Positions 25,492 to 35,090 of a DNA stretch of 64,000 nt are shown piece by piece (positions within the stretch are counted from its first letter, which is position 1; each line of letters opens with the position of its first letter). The position numbers were made by a program, and so were the translations under genes. Origin of the DNA: Sulfitobacter sp. DSM 110093 (GTDB lineage: Bacteria > Pseudomonadota > Alphaproteobacteria > Rhodobacterales > Rhodobacteraceae); the NCBI RefSeq assembly GCF_022788715.1, contig NZ_CP085168.1:248001-312000 (forward strand). Direction: 5' to 3'. The notes beneath the pieces are model-generated. The model saw only the letters and a list, made by a program, of their open reading frames with translations, was not told the origin of the DNA and did not search any database.

Positions 25492-26396
25492 ATCCCAGAC
25501 CTGACGGAACCTCTTATATGGTCCAGCAGAACCTCTTGAATGGCCTCGGTTGCGAAGGTCGGTGGACGCGATGCGAGGCGACAAAGGTAGAGCGTTCGCG
25601 ACAGCTCCGGTGCAGTTATGGCGCGGGCGTGGACAACGCCACTTTGCAGTTGATCGTGCATGAACAGGCGTGTGCCGATGATGCAGCCTAACCCCGCCTC
25701 GATCGATCCTGCAATGGCCTGCACGGAGTTAATCTGCAGAATCGCTTTGGCCTCAATCTTCTTTAGCAAAGTTACGTCATCAACGATCGCGCGCGCTGAC
25801 ACACCTTGCCGCAGAAGGATCATTGGCAACTCAAGAAAATCGGCAAAAGTAATGGGATCGTCGGAATCTCCAATGATCTCCCTGCGGCCGACGCAGTACA
25901 ACCTTTCCTCCAGTACGGGACGGGTTTCGAAAGCGGGATCGGTAGGCGGATTGTAGATAAGTGCCATGTCCACCTCTGAAGCTAAGAGGTAAGGCAGCGC
26001 CGCGCCGGAAAGACTTTCAGTCAACGCTAATTGGACCTTCGGAAAGTCGCGCACCACCTGAGTGATAAAGTCCACTCCGATCGCCTTTACACCTGAAAAG
26101 GACATGCCCACCGACACGGGTCCCGAGATGATATTTCTCGCGTCCTTTAGGTCGGTTTCGGCGGCATTCATCGCCCGGAGGATTGAGCGTGCATGGCCAT
26201 AAAGTCTGTGCCCCGCTGCGGTCGGCTCCATTCCGCGTGGCTTTCGACGGAACAACGGCGTAGAGAATCGCGCCTCCATCTGGGACAGGTGATGGCTGAG
26301 CGCCGACGATGCGATGCGTAGGGTAGCCGAGGCCTGAGCCAGCGACCCATGTTCGTAAATTGCTGCAAAATATAGAAGTTGACGTGTATCAAGCAT
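25458..26396 (-). CDS. LysR-family transcriptional regulator
   Basis: A 312-residue LysR: N-terminal winged HTH (MLDTRQLLYFAAIYEHGSLA, SALSHHLSQMEARFSTPLF) and a type 2 periplasmic-binding-like sensor domain from about residue 90. It is divergent from the CoA-transferase gene, with 84 bp between them, so it most likely activates the CoA-transferase/lyase/TRAP operon in response to the substrate. The last ~15 residues overlap the LEA-like frame and may be altered by a junction. Confidence 0.85.
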   Translation of the reverse strand: MLDTRQLLYFAAIYEHGSLAQASATLRIASSALSHHLSQMEARFSTPLFRRKPRGMEPTAAGHRLYGHARSILRAMNAAETDLKDARNIISGPVSVGMSFSGVKAIGVDFITQVVRDFPKVQLALTESLSGAALPYLLASEVDMALIYNPPTDPAFETRPVLEERLYCVGRREIIGDSDDPITFADFLELPMILLRQGVSARAIVDDVTLLKKIEAKAILQINSVQAIAGSIEAGLGCIIGTRLFMHDQLQSGVVHARAITAPELSRTLYLCRLASRPPTFATEAIQEVLLDHIRGSVRSGIWDAYLLDGSS

Positions 26397-26480
26397 TCTG
26401 GATTCCAGAAGGGTTCTGTCTAAACATTATAATATTCAGTGGTTGCACCTTTGGCTATGGTTTGTCGAGGGAGGATATTT

Positions 26481-27665
26481 ATGACTACTGACATCAGGCC
26501 GCTGGCTGGGTACCGTGTTATCGAAATGACCCATATGATCATGGGGCCGTCCTGCGGCATGTTCCTTGGCATGCTTGGCGCAGAGGTGATCAAGGTCGAA
26601 CCTCCGGCAGGTGACAAGACCCGCGCGCTCACGGGTATGGGGAGTGGCTTCTACCCGACCTTCAATCGCGGCAAGAAAAGCGTCACACTTGATCTTAAAT
26701 CGGACGCGGGCCAAGACGCCTTGCACCGGCTCCTTGAGAGTGCAGACGTCTTTGTCGAGAATTTTCGGGACCAGTCTCTCGCCAAGATGGGGTTTGCGCC
26801 AGAGGTGTTGAAGGCCCGTTATCCAAGTTTAATCGTATCGTCACTCAAGGGCTTTTTGAAGGGGCCCTATGAAAATCGGACGGCGATGGACGAGGTCGTG
26901 CAGATGATGACCGGCATGGCCTATATGACAGGTCCGACCGGTCGCCCGCTGCGCATCGGTTCTTCGGCAAATGATATCATGGGCGGGCTTTTCGGTGCAT
27001 TCGCCGTTCTCGCGGCCTTGCTGCAGCGGGAGAAAGACGGCGAGGGCCATGTCGTGCGCACCGGTCTCTTCGAAAACTGTCTCCTCTTGGTGGCGCAGCA
27101 CATGGTCCAGTTCGACATCGAGGGGCGCGAGGCACCGCCGATGCCGGAGCGCGAGTTCTCCTGGCCTGTATATGATATCTTCGAGACTTCCGAGTGCCGT
27201 CAGATATTCATCGGGGCCGTGACCGAGGGACAATGGGCAACACTTTGCAACATACTGGGGCTTCAGGAGCTTTTGACCGATCCTGCCCTTCAGACCCGTA
27301 TGAACCAGATCAACGCCCGTGACCGTACGATACCTGTCTTCACGGAGGCTGTCCGCAGCCGCTCCTTTGACGACCTTATTGCTGCTTTCGAAGATGCGGG
27401 TATACCGTTTTCGCCGATCCATCGCCCAGCAGAAATGTATGATGACCCACACGTGACGCGTCTTGGCGGGCTCTTTACCTCATCATTGCCAGATGGAACA
27501 ACCTACCGCGCCCCCGCCATGCCGTTCGAGATAGACGACCAAACTCTTGTCGGAGACAATCTCGACATCGTCGCGAACGGGGCGGATACTCACTCTGTGC
27601 TGTCCAAGGTCGGCTTAACCAAAACCGAGATCGCCGCGGCCAGTGGCATGGAAACGGCAGCATGA
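26481..27665 (+). CDS. CaiB/BaiF family (class III) CoA-transferase
   Basis: A 394-residue family III CoA-transferase. Marks: MIMGPSCGMFLGMLGAEVIKVEPP near the N-terminus, the conserved Asp in FNRGKKSVTLDLKSDAGQDAL, VFVENFRDQSLAKMG, and GLFENCLLLVAQHMVQF. GGAGG precedes the ATG at 26481. The stop overlaps the ATG of the lyase gene, so CoA transfer and C-C cleavage are coupled. The human relative SUGCT transfers CoA to glutarate and 3-hydroxy-3-methylglutarate; with an HMG-lyase neighbour the latter substrate type is attractive, but this is inference. Confidence 0.85.
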   Translation: MTTDIRPLAGYRVIEMTHMIMGPSCGMFLGMLGAEVIKVEPPAGDKTRALTGMGSGFYPTFNRGKKSVTLDLKSDAGQDALHRLLESADVFVENFRDQSLAKMGFAPEVLKARYPSLIVSSLKGFLKGPYENRTAMDEVVQMMTGMAYMTGPTGRPLRIGSSANDIMGGLFGAFAVLAALLQREKDGEGHVVRTGLFENCLLLVAQHMVQFDIEGREAPPMPEREFSWPVYDIFETSECRQIFIGAVTEGQWATLCNILGLQELLTDPALQTRMNQINARDRTIPVFTEAVRSRSFDDLIAAFEDAGIPFSPIHRPAEMYDDPHVTRLGGLFTSSLPDGTTYRAPAMPFEIDDQTLVGDNLDIVANGADTHSVLSKVGLTKTEIAAASGMETAA

Positions 27666-28615
27666 GCCGCGCGAATGCCATCTATCCTGCCGACCGCGTC
27701 ACATTGCGTGAGGTTGGCTTGCGTGACGGATTGCAGATTGCAAAATCACAGCCCACGACTCAGGCCAAGATCGCCTGGCTGGAGGCTGAACTTGCTGCCG
27801 GTGTGCGCCACTTCGAGATTGGATCATTTCTTCCCGCAACCCGCTTTCCTCAGTTTGCTGACATCGCCGAGATGGTCGCAGCAGGCGAGCGCCTGAACAT
27901 CCACTCTGCTGCGCTGACCCTGAACGAGCGTGGCGCGGAAGCCGCTGTGCAGACCGCGATCCGCGAAATGGTCTGCGTTATTTCTGCAACAGAAGAACAC
28001 AGTCAGGCCAATACGCGCCGCTCACGCGAAGCCGCTGTCGAACTGGTTGGCAAAGTCACGGCAATGCGCGATGCGCGAGCTCCCGACACCCTTGTAAACG
28101 CCGGAATCTCGATGGCGCTCGGCTGTTCGATTTCTGGCGATGTGGACCCTGAAGAGGTTGTCCGTTTGGCGGCAGCCTGTATTGAGGCAGGTGCCGATAT
28201 TGTCGGGATCGCAGATACAGTTGGCTACGCAGGTCCAAAGGCAGTTGGCGCGCTTTGTGCGCGGATGCAAAAGCTGTGCGGTGATCAGCCGTTCATTATC
28301 CACCTGCATGACACGCGGGGAATGGGCGTGGCCAATGCAGCGGCTGCTTTGGATAACGGGGCGCGGGTGATTGATGCATCGCTGGGCGGATTGGGGGGAT
28401 GCCCCTTTGCACCCGGTGCGACCGGCAATGCTGTTTTCGAAGATATCGTTTTCCTGTCCGAGACCATGGGTTTCACAACCGGGATCGACCTCGAGAGGTT
28501 GAAAGAAGTTCGGCGTATCGCGGAGGAGGCGATGCCCTATGACGAGTTCCACGGGGCCCTGCATCGTGCAGGTCCACCGAAGAACGCAGATTGGCAGACC
28601 AAATCATTGGTTTGA
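27662..28615 (+). CDS. Hydroxymethylglutaryl-CoA lyase family protein
   Basis: A 317-residue HMGL-like TIM-barrel aldolase. Visible: EVGLRDGLQ with the catalytic Arg21/Asp22, the metal ligands His214 and His216 in IIHLHDTRG, and the lyase signature GGLGGCPFAPGATGN with catalytic Cys247. HMG-CoA lyase yields acetyl-CoA and acetoacetate. The Cys signature separates it from the alpha-isopropylmalate-synthase relatives. It is translationally coupled to the CoA-transferase and followed by a TRAP transporter. Confidence 0.85.
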   Translation: MSRANAIYPADRVTLREVGLRDGLQIAKSQPTTQAKIAWLEAELAAGVRHFEIGSFLPATRFPQFADIAEMVAAGERLNIHSAALTLNERGAEAAVQTAIREMVCVISATEEHSQANTRRSREAAVELVGKVTAMRDARAPDTLVNAGISMALGCSISGDVDPEEVVRLAAACIEAGADIVGIADTVGYAGPKAVGALCARMQKLCGDQPFIIHLHDTRGMGVANAAAALDNGARVIDASLGGLGGCPFAPGATGNAVFEDIVFLSETMGFTTGIDLERLKEVRRIAEEAMPYDEFHGALHRAGPPKNADWQTKSLV

Positions 28616-28640
28616 GTTAAATATGGGAGGAGAAACCAAA

Positions 28641-29627
28641 ATGAAATACATCGTATCCGCGGCCCTTGGCGCGGCCATCTTCGCGGCATCAGCACCGGCC
28701 TCACAGGCCGCCACAGAAATGCGTTGCAGTCACCAATTGCCTCCGTCGCACCACATTGCCAAGGTTGTCGACCGCTGGGCCGCAGAGGTCGAGACTCTCT
28801 CCGAAGGTGAGATCGACGTGCAGGTTTTTGGTGCCGACAGCCTTGTAGGTGCGCGCGAGAACATCGTGGCGACTGCCAAAGGCGACATCGAATGCGCTTT
28901 TTCGCTCAACTTCCAGTGGGGCAAAACTCTACCAATTATGAACGTGACTGTCGCGCCCTTCGCCTTTGGCGATATCGAGGTCTGGGAGAAATGGCCAACC
29001 TCTGAAGCAGCGGCATTTCTGGAAGAAAAGCTGCTTGAGAAAGGGGTCCGGAACATCGCTTGGCTGTTCCAGACTAACACCTCCGTATTCACCACGAATG
29101 GAGAGCCACTGGTAACACCTGAGGATTTCGAAGGTCTGAAGATGCGTGGCCTGACACCGCCCTTTGACGCTTCCCTTTCAGCGCTCGGGGCCACGCCTAC
29201 TGCAATGCCCGGCTCTGAGGTGTATCAGGCGTTGGCGACTGGTATCATCGATGGTGCCGTTACTGACGTCGCCGCCGCCGTATCGCGGAAGTACTATGAG
29301 GTGCAGGACGCCTTTACTGTCGTACCGGTACTATCAGCCTATCTGCATGGCTATCTGAACCCAGATTTCTACGACGGATTGTCGGATAAGTCCAAGAATG
29401 CGCTTAAGGAAGCGGGCTTGAAGGCATCGGAATGGGCCATTGAGGCCTCAACCGAAGCGGGTGCGGCCGGTCCCGCTCAGCTTGAGGAAAAAGGTGTTAC
29501 AGTTCATATCGCAACACCCAAAGAGATCGCGGCACTTGAAGCGGTCATGCGGCCTGCTTTCGACAAGTCTTTTGGGGAAGGCAATGCGGACAGCCAGAAG
29601 CTTCTCGAACTCATCGGCAAGATGTGA
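28641..29627 (+). CDS. dctP: TRAP transporter periplasmic binding protein, DctP family
   Basis: A 328-residue DctP-type solute receptor with a signal peptide (MKYIVSAALGAAIFAAS, cleavage near SQA-AT). The mature part starts MRCSHQLPPSHHIAKVVDRWA and has the family stretch GLKMRGLTPPFDASLSALGATP with the Arg that binds the ligand carboxylate. GGGAGGAG precedes the ATG. It should capture an organic acid for the DctQM permease and lies in the same operon as the CoA-transferase and lyase. Confidence 0.9.
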   Translation: MKYIVSAALGAAIFAASAPASQAATEMRCSHQLPPSHHIAKVVDRWAAEVETLSEGEIDVQVFGADSLVGARENIVATAKGDIECAFSLNFQWGKTLPIMNVTVAPFAFGDIEVWEKWPTSEAAAFLEEKLLEKGVRNIAWLFQTNTSVFTTNGEPLVTPEDFEGLKMRGLTPPFDASLSALGATPTAMPGSEVYQALATGIIDGAVTDVAAAVSRKYYEVQDAFTVVPVLSAYLHGYLNPDFYDGLSDKSKNALKEAGLKASEWAIEASTEAGAAGPAQLEEKGVTVHIATPKEIAALEAVMRPAFDKSFGEGNADSQKLLELIGKM

Positions 29628-29639
29628 GTGGGCATTGGC

Positions 29640-30164
29640 ATGATTGACCACAAAGAGTGGGGGGCGGCAAACGTTCCCCTCTTCCCCGACCGCATTGTCA
29701 CCTGCCTTGTCCGTTTTTGCGGCGCACTGAGCACGGCGTTGATCCTGGTGATTTTTGTCCAGATCGTTTTCGCCGTAATCCGGCGCTATCTTTTCGACAG
29801 TCCCCTGCAATGGAGTGATGAGATGATTGGCTATATGCTCGTTACCTTTGTCATGCTGGGCTCTGCCGAAGCGCTGCGGCGGGGGGATCATATCGCAATT
29901 GACCTTGCGTCGGCCCAGTTGCGTCCTCGAATGGCGCGCATCCAGATAGCCATTGCGAACCTGTCAGTTATGGCGTTCGCCATCATCGTCGGCCTGTCCA
30001 TCTGGGATAGCATTTCCTTCGCATATAGTTTCGGCTCCTACTCTGTCGGCTATATCGAGATTGCGACATGGATTCCGCAGGCACCGATCGTTCTTGGCAT
30101 GGCCCTGCTATTTCTGACCGCGGGACTTGGCTTTTACCGCTCAGTCAGGGGATTGCCTCAATGA
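29640..30164 (+). CDS. dctQ: TRAP transporter small permease, DctQ family
   Basis: A 174-residue protein with four predicted membrane helices (starting VRFCGALSTALILVIFVQIVF). RRYLFDSPLQWSDEMIGYML is the classical DctQ pattern. The ATG at 29640 is preferred; a GTG at 29628 directly after the dctP stop is an alternative. Its stop overlaps the dctM ATG. Confidence 0.88.
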   Translation: MIDHKEWGAANVPLFPDRIVTCLVRFCGALSTALILVIFVQIVFAVIRRYLFDSPLQWSDEMIGYMLVTFVMLGSAEALRRGDHIAIDLASAQLRPRMARIQIAIANLSVMAFAIIVGLSIWDSISFAYSFGSYSVGYIEIATWIPQAPIVLGMALLFLTAGLGFYRSVRGLPQ

Positions 30165-31447
30165 CCCTGGTACTTGTCTTTGCAGGCTTGATCTTGCTTT
30201 TGCTTACAGGCATCCCGATCTTCGCAGCGTTGGGCCTTACAGCCAGCGCCATCATGATGATTGCCGAAGGTGATATCGATGGATTGGGGAAGGCTGTCTT
30301 TGCCCATCTGGACAAACCGATCTTGAGCACCATTCCCCTCTTCGTTTTCATGGCACATGTTATGATCCGGGCAAAGGTAATCGAAGACCTCTACACCTTT
30401 GCTCATACCGTCATCGGTCATGTAAAAGGGGGGCTGGGTGTCGCGACAGTTCTTGCCTGCACCATATTCGCCGCCATCTCCGGCTCATCTGTCGCTACGG
30501 CTCTTTCCATCGGGTCAAGTGCCATCCCCCAGATGAAACGTTTTGGCTACGCAGAGCGCGATGCGTTGGGCGTTGTGGCGGCTGGTGGCACACTGGGCAT
30601 CCTGATCCCGCCATCCGGACCCATGATCCTATATGCCATCGTGTCGGAGGCATCCATTGGCGCGCTGTTTCTGGCCGGGATCGTACCGGGAATGTTGTTG
30701 GCGCTGATGTTCTCTGCCTATTGCATGGTCCAGGCGCGCGGGCGCAACGGGATAGACACACCTGACTGGGCAGGCTGGACAGCTGCGGCCTCGGCCTTCC
30801 GCCGTTCGGTCTGGGCGCTGCTTGCCCCGCCTGTTGTAATGGGCGGCATTTACTTCGGTATCTTCACCGCATCCGAAGCCGCCGCCGCAGGTTGCTTGTA
30901 CGCCTTGCTGGTTGCTGTGTTAGTCTATCGCAGTTTCGGGCTGCGTGATCTTTGGGCATGTGCCTATGCGACGATGCGGACCTCAATGATGGTTTTCATG
31001 ATTATCGCTGGGGCTGCCATGTTCGGGCATGCCATTACGTTGGTCCGTCTTCCGGTCGGTGTGACGGAAGCCGTGACAAGCCTTGGGCTTGGGCCAATTG
31101 GGTTTATTCTGGTGGTGATGTGTCTCATTTTCGTGCTGGGCATGTTTCTTGAGTCTATTGCGATCATCCTGATCACGACACCGATCTTGTTACCCACAAT
31201 GACTGTCCTTGGCATCGACCCGATCTGGTACGGCGTCCTCTTGATGATCAACCTCGAACTGGCGATGATTACGCCACCTGTCGGGATGAATCTTTTCGTG
31301 ATCAAAGGCATCACCGACGCTCCACTCGGAACAATCGTACGAGGGGCGGCTCCGTTCGTTGGAATCATGTTATTTGGCCTCGCGCTTTTAATTGTAATGC
31401 CAGGGCTTACGACATGGTTGCCAACCGCTGCTGGGTTTGGACGTTGA
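30161..31447 (+). CDS. dctM: TRAP transporter large permease, DctM family
   Basis: A 428-residue, 12-helix DctM permease. Family marks: FAALGLTASAIMM, STIPLFVFMAHVMIR, ISGSSVATALSIGSSAIPQM, GTLGILIPPSGPMILYAI and NLELAMITPPVGMNLFVI. The start overlaps the dctQ stop (ATGA); the longer open frame upstream belongs to dctQ in another frame. Last gene of the CoA-transferase/lyase/TRAP operon. Confidence 0.92.
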   Translation: MTLVLVFAGLILLLLTGIPIFAALGLTASAIMMIAEGDIDGLGKAVFAHLDKPILSTIPLFVFMAHVMIRAKVIEDLYTFAHTVIGHVKGGLGVATVLACTIFAAISGSSVATALSIGSSAIPQMKRFGYAERDALGVVAAGGTLGILIPPSGPMILYAIVSEASIGALFLAGIVPGMLLALMFSAYCMVQARGRNGIDTPDWAGWTAAASAFRRSVWALLAPPVVMGGIYFGIFTASEAAAAGCLYALLVAVLVYRSFGLRDLWACAYATMRTSMMVFMIIAGAAMFGHAITLVRLPVGVTEAVTSLGLGPIGFILVVMCLIFVLGMFLESIAIILITTPILLPTMTVLGIDPIWYGVLLMINLELAMITPPVGMNLFVIKGITDAPLGTIVRGAAPFVGIMLFGLALLIVMPGLTTWLPTAAGFGR

Positions 31448-31544
31448 TCTAAAAAGCGCTCGTTCCATGAAAAAGGTGCTGGTCGGGGCCGCGCTGCAAG
31501 GATGTAAAAAGCTCTCCGCTCGTCCTGAATTCGTGTGTGTGTTT

Positions 31545-32150
<606 letters not shown>

Positions 32151-32556
32151 GGAAGCCTTGGGTCCGGTGCCTTGCAAATGCCGTAGGTGCGACTGTCAAC
32201 CGTCTTTGCGGCTACCACCTCAATGGGATGAGTCTGTCTATACTTTATGAAAAGTCTCATCTGGTGATCGGTTACGTGCTATCCCGGCACAAACGTGGTT
32301 CTCCATTCCAGAAAATCCCAGATTTGCAGAACTACTACGATTGCAGAGACGCTTTTGCTGAATGGCCGCTCTCACATCATTTAGTGGGAGTCTTCGCATT
32401 CGGCAGCGAATGACTGGTTTCCGCCCCGCATGTCGATCGACGAGAACGGCCCAAAGCCGACATTACCCGCTCACTCAAGCAATGTCTGCTATGAGGTGAT
32501 CATGGCTGCATTCCTCGAATACGGCAAGTCTGCCTGTGGTCGGGCCCAGATCGCGT
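32151..32556. other. Intergenic stretch, no gene seen
   Basis: About 400 bp with no supported gene; the frames present are short and unrecognised. Probably further decayed insertion-sequence DNA. Confidence 0.4.
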
Positions 32557-33930
32557 TTACCCAACAAAGATGATCTCGAAAGTTGTTCCTGGCTTATTTT
32601 CCGACACAGTTATGTCAGCACCATGCAGATCACAGATGGCTTTTACTAATGCCAGGCCAAGGCCATTTCCAGGACTATTCCGACTCTTCTCACCCCTGAA
32701 AAATCGTCGAAAAATACGCTCTCGGTCATCGCGTTCGATCCCCGGACCGCTGTCAGCGATGCGCAAGGTCGGGCCGGCAGGTGTGCTCTCCGCTAAGACC
32801 AAAACCTTAGAACCAGCGGGACAATGTTTGATCGCGTTCTCGACAAGGTTCGACAGTAATTGCGTCAGAAGATTTCTATCACCAATAACCGCAAGCTGTT
32901 CGTCCGGCATCTTAGTGGTCAACTCAATGCCAGCATTCTCTGCCGTCGGCTCAAAGACTTCCGTAACATTGGCTATGATCTCAGAAAGATCGTTCAGCCT
33001 GAACCTTTCGCGACGGTCACTTCCCTCAATCTGAGCGATACGCAAAAGGGCGTTGAAGGTCGCTATGATTTCTTCAGTTTGATCAAGACTGGCCGAAATA
33101 TCGTCCGGCCGAATAGTCGGACTGTCTCGTAGTTTCTCCAGCCGCTGCCGAAGATGCTGAAGCGGTGTGCGCATATCATGGGCAATGTCATTCGAGATCT
33201 GTTCTTGGCTTTCGAGCAAGCGTTTGATCTGGCCGAGCATACTATTTATCTCGGTTGATACCCGCGAAAGGTCATCACGAGCCTTTGGGACCGTTGAAAT
33301 ACGGGAAGCGAGGTTGCCAGAGGAAACCTCCGCGAGGGTATTGGATATCGCCGTAATCCGCCGCTCGGTGATGCGGCCTATTCGGACACCCACGATAAGG
33401 CCGAGGATCACAACCGCCAAATAGCCCACCACCAAAGCCATGCCGAGCGCTTCCAGAATCTCCAAGACGATATGGTCTCCTGCCCCTTGGATCAGGAGAT
33501 AGGGGCCAACATCATCTGCGCGTAGCCAATAGCCGGTGACCTCATCGTGGATTTCTCCAGCAAGAGGCAAATCCTGGGCGGGAAGGTAGTCTGGCAAAGG
33601 GCTTGCGAAGGTCGAGGACAGGTTACCGGAAACGATCGTGCTGTCTGAGTTTAAGAGCTGGTAAACCCGGGCATTCTGAAAGCTGACTTCGGCGAGGGCA
33701 TCTACACGGTCGATCAACACCTCATCGCCGCCCAACTCAAAAATTTCAACGAGCGTCTCCGCATCGCTACGCATTTGATCGAGGACCCAGTCTTGAACTT
33801 CGTATTGCGTGAACCAATAGGCCAAGGCGAAGACCAGTGCAGAAAGCACCGAATAGAGGAACGAGTATTGCAAAGACAGCCTTATGGATGTCCTCAACGC
33901 GGTTGGATCTTTGCGCGCGTGCTTATCCAT
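32557..33930 (-). CDS. Membrane sensor histidine kinase
   Basis: A 457-residue kinase: transmembrane helix at about 22-42, a ~115-residue periplasmic sensor, a second helix at about 160-182, HAMP (about 183-236), HisKA with the phospho-accepting His251 in NDIAHDMRTPLQHL, and HATPase_c with N-box NLVENAIKH, DSGPGIE and GNGLGLALV. It overlaps the response-regulator gene by eight bases. The pair is divergent from the envelope glycosyltransferase operon, so it may sense an envelope or cationic stress, by analogy with PmrAB/QseBC. Confidence 0.9.
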   Translation of the reverse strand: MDKHARKDPTALRTSIRLSLQYSFLYSVLSALVFALAYWFTQYEVQDWVLDQMRSDAETLVEIFELGGDEVLIDRVDALAEVSFQNARVYQLLNSDSTIVSGNLSSTFASPLPDYLPAQDLPLAGEIHDEVTGYWLRADDVGPYLLIQGAGDHIVLEILEALGMALVVGYLAVVILGLIVGVRIGRITERRITAISNTLAEVSSGNLASRISTVPKARDDLSRVSTEINSMLGQIKRLLESQEQISNDIAHDMRTPLQHLRQRLEKLRDSPTIRPDDISASLDQTEEIIATFNALLRIAQIEGSDRRERFRLNDLSEIIANVTEVFEPTAENAGIELTTKMPDEQLAVIGDRNLLTQLLSNLVENAIKHCPAGSKVLVLAESTPAGPTLRIADSGPGIERDDRERIFRRFFRGEKSRNSPGNGLGLALVKAICDLHGADITVSENKPGTTFEIIFVG

Positions 33931-34594
33931 GGAGGCTGTATCCAGCGCCCCGAACGGTATGGATTAACGGCTGGTCGAAGGGTTTGTCGATTTTGTTGCG
34001 TAGGCGGCTGATATGCGTTTCGACGACATTGGTGTTCGGATCAAAGTGGAAGTCCCAAACTGCTTCCAGCAACATGGTGCGTGTCACTACGCGCTCGGCG
34101 TTCTTCATTAGATAGGATAGTAGGCGAAACTCGCGCGGTTGCACGGCTATCTCTTGGCCGGATCTGCGCACAGTATGGCGGATCAGGTCAATCTCCAGAT
34201 CGGCAACCTGAAGTCTCGTTTCTTCAGTCTGCATTGGGGGGCGACGCGCAAGTGCAGTCAGCCGCGCAGATAGTTCTGAAAAAGCAAAAGGTTTTACAAG
34301 GTAGTCGTCCGCCCCGGCTTCCAATCCATTCACCCGGTCGTTCAACCCGCCGAGCGCGCTCAGGAACAGGATCGGCGTATCAACATTAGCTCCGCGCACT
34401 GATCTGACGAGGGTCATCCCATCCAAGCCGGGCAGCATCCGGTCGACAACGATTACGTCAAAGTCACTATCCAAGGCATCAAGGAAACCTTGTTTGCCAT
34501 CCGGCGCATGCTTCGTCACATGACCAAGCGCCTTTAGGCTGGTGCAGATATACTCAGCCGTCTCGCCATCATCTTCTACAACAAGCACCCGCAT
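33923..34594 (-). CDS. OmpR-family response regulator
   Basis: A 223-residue regulator: receiver domain with acidic pair (VVEDDGETAEY), phospho-accepting Asp near residue 51 in VIVVDRMLPGLDG, switch Lys in YLVKPFAF, and a winged-helix effector domain (LDFREFRLL-type QPREFRLLSYL, NVVETHISRLRNKID). I use the ATG at 34594 (MRVLVVEDD); the longer frame is unrelated. Lies upstream of its kinase and divergent from the GT39 gene, with 141 bp between them. Confidence 0.92.
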   Translation of the reverse strand: MRVLVVEDDGETAEYICTSLKALGHVTKHAPDGKQGFLDALDSDFDVIVVDRMLPGLDGMTLVRSVRGANVDTPILFLSALGGLNDRVNGLEAGADDYLVKPFAFSELSARLTALARRPPMQTEETRLQVADLEIDLIRHTVRRSGQEIAVQPREFRLLSYLMKNAERVVTRTMLLEAVWDFHFDPNTNVVETHISRLRNKIDKPFDQPLIHTVRGAGYSLHG

Positions 34595-34735
34595 TTGCGC
34601 CCCGGCTCCCAAAGTTCTCGAGAAAATAACCTGTTTCGCGGCTTTAAGCCATCTTCGTAATGTTACGGATCGGTATAGTGCCAACCACCTTTTGCAGATC
34701 GTCGCCGTCCTATGCCCTAAGAAAAAGGATAGGAC

Positions 34736-35090
34736 ATGATGGTCACATTAGAACCGAGATTCGACACAGCCGTGCGGCAAGAGCATGCGGGACGCTTTGG
34801 CTTAACGCGCAGTGACCAACGGTTCCTGCTGTTTGCACTCAGTGCATTGTTCGCTGTGCGCCTGCTGGCCATGTTCTGGTGGCCTTTCACGGATTCTACA
34901 GAAGCTCGCTATGCCGAGATCGCGCGTAAGATGGTCGAGACCGGGGACTGGATCACACCTCAGTTCGACTACGGCGTCCCGTTTTGGGCCAAGCCTCCCT
35001 TACATACTTGGCTGTCTGCCTTGGGGATAAAGCTCTTTGGCGTTGGAGCCTTTGGCGCGCGGGTATTCATCTTTGCTGCCTCACTGATGG
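34736..35090 (+). pseudogene. GT39/ArnT-like glycosyltransferase, 5' part split off by an IS110-family insertion
   Basis: The first 118 codons of a polyprenol-phosphate-sugar-dependent membrane glycosyltransferase: first helix FLLFALSALFAVRLLAMFWW, then the catalytic-type FTDSTEARYAEIARKMVETGDW and PFWAKPPLHTWLSALGIKLFG, as in ArnT/PMT enzymes. The frame ends inside the insertion. The 3' part resumes at 36454. Joining 34736-35090 to 36454-37625 gives exactly 509 codons, so the insertion is the only visible defect. AGGA lies just before the start. Confidence 0.85.
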
